From Pyrenula massariospora (taxonomy: Eukaryota; Ascomycota; Eurotiomycetes; Pyrenulales; Pyrenulaceae): a stretch of DNA of 64,000 nt. The first letter of the stretch is position 1; each line of letters opens with the position of its first letter. The stretch covers positions 496,001 to 560,000 of the forward strand of contig JAGFMI010000024.1 in assembly GCA_021030905.1 (NCBI GenBank), written 5' to 3'. A program made the position numbers and the translations under genes. This document shows, piece after piece, positions 57,060-64,000 of this stretch. The notes beneath the pieces are model-generated. The model searched no databases. It saw only the letters and a program-made list of their open reading frames with translations, and was not told the origin of the DNA.

Positions 57060-58440
57060 AGAGTAGAGAAAACTGGCTGTCTTTCATCATTGAACAGGCT
57101 AACCCTTGCACCATACACACCAGTTGAAGGCTTGACAGCTCAACCAGGTTATAGTCGAGATAATCGGATATGCGAACATGGAACATTAGAAGATCGAGGC
57201 TAGACGTTCCGAAAGGTTCAACTCCGCCGTAGAGTCTTACGCTGCGGCGGCGGAGAAGCCATCTAGCAATGCCAACACTACAAGCGCAGAGAGGGCGAAC
57301 CCCATGACAAAAAAAAATGCAAGACTATCTGGACACGGGTACCTTCTTCGACCCACGCGCCCGCCTTCGACGACGTGCAAAGACCGCGCAACCCCAATCC
57401 CGCCTTTCGACTCTATCACGCCCTCTCCCTTCCTTCTCCGGCATACCAAACCACTCCGCCAAAATCTCCAACCATCTACTCGCCACCGATACTGACAAGA
57501 GCAAGCCGCACACCCCAATGATATACAATACAGTACACTACCTACCCACCTCACCAGCGTCTTCCCCCTCAATACCCTCTACCACCACCAACCCTCAACC
57601 CCACCAACCCTACCACTTCCCCCAAAGCCCGCACCAATCCAATTCGCATCTCCTCCACCACCTCCTCGATCCATTAGACTTCCCCACCCCTCAATCTAAC
57701 CTCTCTCCCCTCGCCGCCTCCTCCACCGTCACCGCCACATCAGTCAGTCAGTCAGTGATCAGGGCCTTCCCGTTTCCGCTCACTACTAGCCGCCGCCGCC
57801 GTCGTCGTCGTTTCCTTCCCACCGGCATCTACGTGACAGGGCCGGCGGCGGGATTGGGGCTCCGCTCTCCGGCACGGGCTCAGGCGCGGGCTGGATTGTC
57901 GGTTGTTGGATCGGGGCAGGAGCAGGGATAGGCATCATGCCTGCAGGCGGGATACACGGGGAGGTGCTAGTGCAGAGCAGAGGAGGGGAGAGGAGATCCA
58001 CAAGTGGTAAGGTAGGGTAGGGTAGAATATGAAGTGGAGTAAGGTAGAGACGGACGCGGTGACGGTTTGACATATATGAGGTCGAGGGAGTAGAAGATTG
58101 TTGTTGGTAGGTGGTATACATAGGGTTGTGTAGGGGGGAAGGGATGGAGATATACACTTGTTGGGCTGGAGGTTGGGGAAAAGCCGGTGGTTAGTGTGAG
58201 AGAGGCTGTGTGTTTTGAAAGTTGCGAAGGAGGATGTTCACAAGCGGATCTGTTGTGTGAGCGTTGCCGCTTTCATTTGTGTGCTATATCTATAGAAGAT
58301 TACATGCATCCATCTTGACGTGCTATGCCAATCATGCATGCGTATACGTACAGTACATACAATCCGTTTCCTGTCACACGAACAAAACATAACGCAGCGC
58401 GACGTAGTCTCCCCCATCGATCACATCATCATCCTCCTCC
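57060..58440. other. intergenic, low-complexity, no gene seen
   Basis: C-rich sequence on the plus strand at 57340-57730 and short tandems (CAGTCAGTCAGTCAG at about 57741, GGTAGGGTAGGG at about 58010) occur. The long frames here (57317-57931 +, 57237-57572 -) are compositional and carry no domain. It contains the 3' ends of the CHAT and lipase genes. Confidence 0.5.
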
Positions 58441-60594
58441 CTACTTCTCTGTCGATATTCCTTCACACCCCCTCGGAACCCGACAATCCCTCTTTGCCTC
58501 CTCCGGTGCAGTCCGCCAAATCACGTCCCTGACCTCCACCCCAACCTTCTCCACCGCATCCATTGCCCACAACACATCAAGATGCTCATACTCCTCAATA
58601 ACTTTGGCATGCACAACCTTAACGTACGGTTCTCTCCCTTTCTCAAACCGACTCAGCAACCTCCTCCCATCGACCAGATCGTCCGAACCGCAGACCCAGA
58701 ACGCCATGGGCGGAGCCCGCTCGTCATACCACGCCGTCCTGCCCTTCCTATACGCTTTATCGTTCGTCTTATCCAGCAACTGCTCGCTGTACATAGGATT
58801 CACCATCCCATCCCCTCCCCCTTCTTCCTCATCTCCCTCCTCCCGCTCATCCTCACACTCCTCCCTCCTCCCCTCCTCCCTCGTCGCCAAAATACACTTC
58901 TGCTTCGCAAAACACTCCCGCCCAAGCCACCACCGCATACTCTCCGCACTCACATACACCGGCGCAAACTGAAACATGCGACCCCGCAGCTCCCGCTCCC
59001 ACCGCTCATCCGTCCAGTCAAACAGAAAGCTAAACACCCGGTACCCCAGCGCCCCGTACACCCTCCCCGGCAGCAGCCCGTGCATGCGCATCATGAACGG
59101 GATGAACGCGTGAATCCCGAAAAACACGCGGAACATGCCCGGCGAGATGACGCGCATGAATTTGAAGTACATCTTGCTGATCAGCGGCCCCGCGTACGCC
59201 GCGGGGGCCAGCGCGCAGAACACGCTGATGCGCGCGCCCAGCTCGGGCCGCTGGTCCTTCGCCAGCGCGACAAACGTCTCCGTTGTTCCTTGGCTATGGC
59301 AGACCAAACCCAGCTTCTCGAAGCGCGTCTCGCGCAGCACGCGGGCGACGAGCGCGGGCAGGTCGAGCACGCCGAAGGCGCGGATGTTCCAGGCCCACAT
59401 GCGCGGATCCGAGTAACTGAGAAGAGTGTGCTCGGGGGCGAAGCCGCAGCGGTTGTTGCCGAGCCAGACGTCGTAGCCGGATTTGTGCAGGTAGAAGGCG
59501 AGCGAGGAGTCGTCGTTGGTGCAGTAGGCGCCCGCGCTTTGGAGGAGGCCGTGGATCAAGAGGACGGGGTAGCGGCGCGTGCCCGGGCGGAATTGGGAGG
59601 CGCAGCCTCCGCCCCCTCCTGAGCCTTCTGCTGAGGTAGTGTCGGGGTAGAGCTCGGGGCTTGTGTGGTCTCTGGCCTCCGGGGATAAGGGGGTGTATTC
59701 TCGCGGGTTGTACAGGTGCCAGAGCTGGAGGATGAAGCCGTCTTCGGTCTGGACGCGGAAGGTTTCCATGTCGAGGCCGACGCGGCGGGCGTAGTAGGCG
59801 ACGTCGCAGATTATGGGGTCGGGGCCGCCTTCGGTGGGCGTGTATTCTTCAGTGGTGCCGAGGCGCTCTTCCGTGCCAGAGGCAGATTCGGAGTGGCTGG
59901 CTCGACGGCGTTTCTGCTGCTTCCATAGCTTTTCGGCCTCTTTTCTCTCTTTTCGTCTTTTTTTTTCTTCCACGTAGAACGGCCGCTTTGATAGCGGATC
60001 CCGAAAAGTTATGACCATAAACACCTTCCGCAGGAAAATGGGAATATATGTAAATGCGGAACCTAACACAATGACACCCAGAAATCCTAACGACAAGAAT
60101 AAACTCGAAACCTGAAATGCCCGGCATTGTAGATTCCTTAGCGGACTCGATGGCCCATACAGTGGCAGCGGCGGGAAAAGAGGATGTGTCCTTGACGGCG
60201 GAACCGCAGTGTCGAGCTTGCCCTTTGCGTCACGAGAAGCATGCTCCGTAAGGCCGTCATCGTCATCGCCGCCTCCACGCTTCTCGATATCGTGCGCCTG
60301 TTCGCGATACTGTTCGCTCGAGTGACCGTCGCCGCCGCTCGACGGGGACTTCGGGGTGGCGATCTCGTCGCGGAGCTCGTTGAACTTGAGCGCTTCGAGG
60401 GGAGGCACGCCGGGCAAGCGCTGGCCGTCTGCGGTTTCAATCACATTGTCTAGAGGCGTGATGAACTTCGCTTGGACGGCTGTGGTGCTCTCTTCCTTCT
60501 CGTTTTCGTTGTTGGGATTTAGAGAGAGCTTTTCCGCCTGGTGGGCGAACTTGGTGGCGGCTTTTGCCTTATCCACCACAGCGGCTTGGGTCAT
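58441..60594 (-). CDS. membrane-anchored acid-lipase-type esterase (TGL1/YEH-like steryl ester hydrolase)
   Basis: This is a single exon of 717 residues. A polar N-terminal region of about 150 residues comes first. One membrane helix (VSSLFLSLGFLGVIVLGSAF) lies at about 160-180, then a basic, Lys-rich segment. The lipase core follows, with the entry block CDVAYYARRVGLDMETFRVQTEDGFIL and the oxyanion-side PVLLIHGLLQSAGAYC. The elbow is LGLVCHSQGT (Ser). WVCGSDDLVDG supplies the Asp and EEYEHLDVLWAMDA the His. The layout matches fungal Tgl1/Yeh steryl ester hydrolases on lipid droplets or at the plasma membrane, which release sterols from esters. An acidic insertion (about 600-620, Glu-rich) interrupts the cap region and is odd in length. 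The 346-residue antisense frame is a shadow. Confidence 0.9.
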   Translation of the reverse strand: MTQAAVVDKAKAATKFAHQAEKLSLNPNNENEKEESTTAVQAKFITPLDNVIETADGQRLPGVPPLEALKFNELRDEIATPKSPSSGGDGHSSEQYREQAHDIEKRGGGDDDDGLTEHASRDAKGKLDTAVPPSRTHPLFPPLPLYGPSSPLRNLQCRAFQVSSLFLSLGFLGVIVLGSAFTYIPIFLRKVFMVITFRDPLSKRPFYVEEKKRRKERKEAEKLWKQQKRRRASHSESASGTEERLGTTEEYTPTEGGPDPIICDVAYYARRVGLDMETFRVQTEDGFILQLWHLYNPREYTPLSPEARDHTSPELYPDTTSAEGSGGGGGCASQFRPGTRRYPVLLIHGLLQSAGAYCTNDDSSLAFYLHKSGYDVWLGNNRCGFAPEHTLLSYSDPRMWAWNIRAFGVLDLPALVARVLRETRFEKLGLVCHSQGTTETFVALAKDQRPELGARISVFCALAPAAYAGPLISKMYFKFMRVISPGMFRVFFGIHAFIPFMMRMHGLLPGRVYGALGYRVFSFLFDWTDERWERELRGRMFQFAPVYVSAESMRWWLGRECFAKQKCILATREEGRREECEDEREEGDEEEGGGDGMVNPMYSEQLLDKTNDKAYRKGRTAWYDERAPPMAFWVCGSDDLVDGRRLLSRFEKGREPYVKVVHAKVIEEYEHLDVLWAMDAVEKVGVEVRDVIWRTAPEEAKRDCRVPRGCEGISTEK

Positions 60595-61290
60595 TGCAGT
60601 ATCATCGGAACAAAGGTTTTTTAGAAGACCATACTCTAATTACCAATTTTTACCAAATTTGCTGCATATTTCGCGAAGTTTTAATCGCCCGATTTAAATC
60701 TTCAGATAAGAAACGTTGTGCAATATTGCTTGTGGCAGGCGCAAGATTGACGATTCCGCGCCACAGTGAGTGTTTGGGTCTAACTCGTACGATTCCAACG
60801 GGAAAAAGGAGCGTGAAATAATAAACAAAAGTATCTACAAAAAGGAATTTACAATCCCTATCACGAAAATGGGTGATGTCAAGGAGCGGCAAAATCTGTG
60901 ACGATCTGAAAAAGTTGGATGTTCGAGAATCGAGACCCTGGTCGGGGATCGCTGGCCAGGAAGATGCTGATCAATCTCCCCCCAGCAGCCAATCACCATC
61001 GACATGCTTCGGGCTACTTGAAGCGGGATACAAGTGTTGTGTTTGATAGACTTGGGAAAAACCCAATATTCAGCCATTATAATTGTATTTTTCGGTTGTG
61101 AAATTCGTTCTGGTTCAGATACCCAGCCCTTTCGGCAATTCTTGAATACTATACAAATGGCTCTCTGCAATTGGGGCCAATCGTCGCGTTCTATCTGTTG
61201 TCTATCAACATGGTCACATTAATGAATCGAATCGTAGAATGCCCATGAAGCACCTGCTAACACCATATTCAAATGCAACCCGCTTCATTC
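60595..61290. other. intergenic between lipase promoter and channel 3' end
   Basis: Only small frames occur; no repeat is seen. Confidence 0.45.
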
Positions 61291-63975
61291 TCAATGCCTC
61301 CGCCGACCAGCAAAGTCTTCTGTCCGACTGCGAGACACTCGCCACGGAGACGGTAATCTGTCTTCCTCTACTGCACTTTCGACAAGCTCACCGCTTCTTG
61401 GATCTATCCGCCCTTGTTCCATCATGTCTTCCTGCCCAGAGCTGCTCCCAGGAGGGCCGTCACGGCTCCGAGGCCCGCGCCCGAAGCGGCCGAGGAAGCG
61501 ATTCCTATGAGTGGTGTCACTGGACATAGATGGCCGGGCATCTGCATCTTGGGAGCCGCGGGCTCTCAACCCTCCACTAGCCTGCGCTTGTGTCTCGTCC
61601 TTTGACGTAGAACGACCCGTCGTTCTGCCTTCTTCTTTCTCGTCAGCTTCTGAGATGCGCTGTTGTCGCTCTCGCTCCTCGGCTTCGCGCACGACATCGG
61701 GTACTCGTGACCGATTCCGCTCTTGGAAGACATCGGATAGCATATCACCAGAACTCACACCGCTCATCCCCAGGGAGAAATCGACTCTCTTCGCCATCGC
61801 TGAGACGGACTCACCACGAGAGCGGTTTGAAGTTGTCGACTGACCACGGTTGCGAAGAATGGAAGGATGGTTGCGAGCACTAGAGGGAGGAACGATTGGA
61901 GTGGGGTGCGCAGGCGCTGGCTGGGAGGATCCAGGATCATGACGGTCTTCAGAAGACGAGGTCGGCACTGCCGGAGCTCCCTGATAAACGAGGTGCATTG
62001 GCTTGTCAACGCGGGCACCCGGTGTATTGCGATATGGTCCTTCAATGCCAAGCTCCTGCATCGCAACCATCAATGCACAGATAAATTTGTTCCTTCGTTG
62101 TAGACGAAGCAACTCATTCTGCCAATTGGATTTGTAGAAGAACACGACGTTGACGGTAAGTGAGTAGGCTTCTGTGACTTCTCGAAGTTCTGTAAGAATA
62201 TTACTCTGGTATTCTCGCTTTTCTGCGCGGACAAACTCGAGTAGAGACTGACGCAGATCGTCAATCTGCTGCAGGGTCGTCCCAAAACGGATGACAATCG
62301 GGACGGCCTCCGCTAGGCCACCAGAACGCCGCATGTTGAGGATGAAAAGGGTATTGAGGTAGCTGTTCGGGGCCTGCACAATATGACCTTCCATTTTCTT
62401 AAACTCGGTGTAGAGTAGGGCAATCTCTTTGACAAAGTAGTCATCACCTCTTAGGGTTGATCCGGTATTACCGTAAATGGAAACTCGATCTCCAACGTCG
62501 AACGGGTGCTTGACGAACACGAAGATAACAGATTGGAGGAATTCCTGCGCGGTAGCAGAGAAAAGCCATGACAGAGCAAGGACAGCAGACCCTGCCGACG
62601 TGAGGACACCTGCAGCAGATGTGGAGATGAGCGAGATCAGTACAAGCACCGCGATGATGATCACAAGGAAGAATAGAACGTCATCAAGCTTGCTGACGAC
62701 CGAGTCGAGATCCTTTAGCGAGGCAGTAATCGATTTGCGTTCACGTCCAATCTCAACACATACTGCTTCGAGTTCCTCCATAGAGATGTCGCCATTCATG
62801 TCCCTGTCGAACATGCCAAAAGCCGCTTCAGCCTCCTCCTCGTTGTCGAAAGCACTCTTCAAATCGCCGGAGAAGACCGTATCAAATCCGTCTCTAACGA
62901 AGGTGCGATACAAACGTCTTGCCAACACTTGACTGCCTTGAGTGGAGTGAAGCAGTGTGAGAACGACTTGGTGAGGGTGGTTGCTTTTGGCAACCGTTTT
63001 CCCAGTGAAGTCACCGGCCACGGTACCTGCAGCATCGCCGACCTTCGAGAATGCTTCTCGAGCAGCCTTCTGAGCCTTGTCAGCGTAATGCATCGGTGTC
63101 ATTGCACCAGATCCAGGACCGGAAGGCTGCTTCTCTTCAAATTCCGAATCCTCCATAGCGATCTTATCCTTGGAGAATGCGTAGAGCTTGGTCAGACTTC
63201 CAATCTGGAATTTGTTGAGTTCAATTCGATCTGCATATGTCCGTAAATGGAAACTTATGGCAATCAATTGGATAATGATCTTCTCCACAAAGTTCAGGCA
63301 GGCAAGCACGAAAATGGATATGATAACCTTGTTAAGAGTATCCTCCCAATGCTTGGTCGCTTTATTACCGTCAAGGTGATGATTTTTCATTGTGGGGAGG
63401 AAGGAAATCTCAACCCCTAACCACCAGAAAAACAATGTTGCAGGAACTTCGAGCTGTTTGCCAAGATCGCGCCATTTTTTCGAGTTGTTGGTGAATAGGC
63501 TGGAGATGAGTCCTAGGGGCCAAGGTATGCATTTTGCCACGATCCGTCCAGCCCACAATGTCAACCAGATTATTTCCAACCACACAGAAAACCAGAGTAG
63601 ACTGACCCCACCGACACTAGCGCGAGGGAATAAGAAATGACCCAAAAGGAGTGGGATCAGCAAGACGGAGAACAGCGGTATAATATAGAAGAACCAGCGG
63701 ATGACGACTGATCGGCGATGAATAGCTTTGAGCAGCTTGGACAGGTTATTCGATGGAACCTCGGGAGGTTTATATAGGGCAGTTCTCTCGTGTAGGGGGT
63801 TGGTGGCTTGGTCAAACTCGTCAATCGGTTCTGACCTTTTGGAGCGAGAGCGACGCATCTTGAGCTCATCATTGGTGTTGGAGACGTTCCTCTCCACTTG
63901 GAGCATAGCCAGGTCATCTTCTAACCGATGTGCTTCTTCTCGTGACTGGGAAGGGGAACGTAGACGTGTATCCAT
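61291..63975 (-). CDS. MscS-like mechanosensitive channel with EF hand (Msy1/Msy2 type)
   Basis: There is one exon of 894 residues from the ATG at 63975. The frame is open to the window edge and CTCCCAGAGG before the ATG could be an acceptor, so an upstream exon is possible. Membrane helices lie at about 92-112, 124-145, 178-195, 215-240, then 438-460 and 466-490. An EF hand at about 392-404 ([15 protein letters not shown]) has all calcium ligands. The MscS core follows: [28 protein letters not shown], then the beta domain ([20 protein letters not shown]). The last 200 residues are disordered, Ser/Arg-rich. Yeast and Aspergillus homologues sit in the endoplasmic reticulum and govern calcium release under hypo-osmotic shock. 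Confidence 0.94.
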   Translation of the reverse strand: MDTRLRSPSQSREEAHRLEDDLAMLQVERNVSNTNDELKMRRSRSKRSEPIDEFDQATNPLHERTALYKPPEVPSNNLSKLLKAIHRRSVVIRWFFYIIPLFSVLLIPLLLGHFLFPRASVGGVSLLWFSVWLEIIWLTLWAGRIVAKCIPWPLGLISSLFTNNSKKWRDLGKQLEVPATLFFWWLGVEISFLPTMKNHHLDGNKATKHWEDTLNKVIISIFVLACLNFVEKIIIQLIAISFHLRTYADRIELNKFQIGSLTKLYAFSKDKIAMEDSEFEEKQPSGPGSGAMTPMHYADKAQKAAREAFSKVGDAAGTVAGDFTGKTVAKSNHPHQVVLTLLHSTQGSQVLARRLYRTFVRDGFDTVFSGDLKSAFDNEEEAEAAFGMFDRDMNGDISMEELEAVCVEIGRERKSITASLKDLDSVVSKLDDVLFFLVIIIAVLVLISLISTSAAGVLTSAGSAVLALSWLFSATAQEFLQSVIFVFVKHPFDVGDRVSIYGNTGSTLRGDDYFVKEIALLYTEFKKMEGHIVQAPNSYLNTLFILNMRRSGGLAEAVPIVIRFGTTLQQIDDLRQSLLEFVRAEKREYQSNILTELREVTEAYSLTVNVVFFYKSNWQNELLRLQRRNKFICALMVAMQELGIEGPYRNTPGARVDKPMHLVYQGAPAVPTSSSEDRHDPGSSQPAPAHPTPIVPPSSARNHPSILRNRGQSTTSNRSRGESVSAMAKRVDFSLGMSGVSSGDMLSDVFQERNRSRVPDVVREAEERERQQRISEADEKEEGRTTGRSTSKDETQAQASGGLRARGSQDADARPSMSSDTTHRNRFLGRFGRGPRSRDGPPGSSSGQEDMMEQGRIDPRSGELVESAVEEDRLPSPWRVSRSRTEDFAGRRRH

Positions 63976-64000
63976 CCTCTGGGAGGCCGCCAGATGATTT

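Noticed and set aside
30000-57100. gasdermin, NACHT or NB-ARC gene in the accessory region
   Set aside because: I looked for a pore-former or P-loop partner to the CHAT gene and found no supporting motif.
57317-57931. 204-residue frame after the CHAT gene
   Set aside because: C-rich low-complexity sequence without domain or signal; likely untranslated or intergenic.
58582-59622. 346-residue plus-strand frame
   Set aside because: It is antisense to the lipase, with a Pro/Arg/His-rich shadow composition.
1-64000. CRISPR arrays, rRNA, tRNA genes
   Set aside because: No regular spaced repeats and no convincing tRNA A/B-box pair or rRNA stretch was seen by eye; a weak tRNA could be missed.

Overview
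This window reads as nuclear DNA of a filamentous ascomycete (Pezizomycotina). Genes lie on both strands and are cut by short introns of about 45-140 bases with GT..AG ends and CTAAC/CTGAC-type branch sites. The families are typical of that group: HET-domain proteins, a fungal CHAT-TPR protein, a Cys-rich single-pass membrane protein, PEX5, PSO2/SNM1, a thiamine pyrophosphate carrier and an EF-hand MscS channel. I cannot fix the class or genus. Reading frames were joined across introns by hand; where the summed exon length divides by three I treat the model as well supported.

Left part (1-30 kb), mostly housekeeping and secreted enzymes: a CocE-type hydrolase cut by the left edge; a mitochondrial two-RRM protein (-); a Pro-rich hypothetical protein; PEX5 (-); an isochorismatase-like hydrolase; a decayed stretch; a five-exon secreted metallopeptidase-like gene; a Cys-rich membrane protein; an alpha/beta hydrolase (-); a secreted aspartic protease (-); a doubtful gene at 19-20 kb; the mitochondrial TPP carrier (-) divergent from PSO2/SNM1; and at 28 kb a broken paralogue of the Cys-rich membrane protein.

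Middle part (30-57 kb), accessory in character: large intergenic gaps separate a HET gene with a frame change, a four-helix-type membrane protein, a second HET-type gene (-), a protein joining an alpha/beta-hydrolase head to TPR repeats with no NACHT or NB-ARC between them, a 672-residue polytopic membrane protein (-), a SERAC1/DUF676-like hydrolase (-), and, divergent from the last, a 1175-residue TPR-CHAT protease-like protein. These are the effector and repeat modules of fungal NLR-type self/non-self recognition, laid out without any visible nucleotide-binding switch. I regard this as the most interesting part of the window.

Right part (57-64 kb): a TGL1-like membrane-anchored lipase and an MscS-like channel with an EF hand, both on the minus strand and both ordinary core genes. 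I saw no CRISPR array, rRNA or convincing tRNA. I found one clear hairpin repeat (MITE-like, 21.03-21.11 kb).
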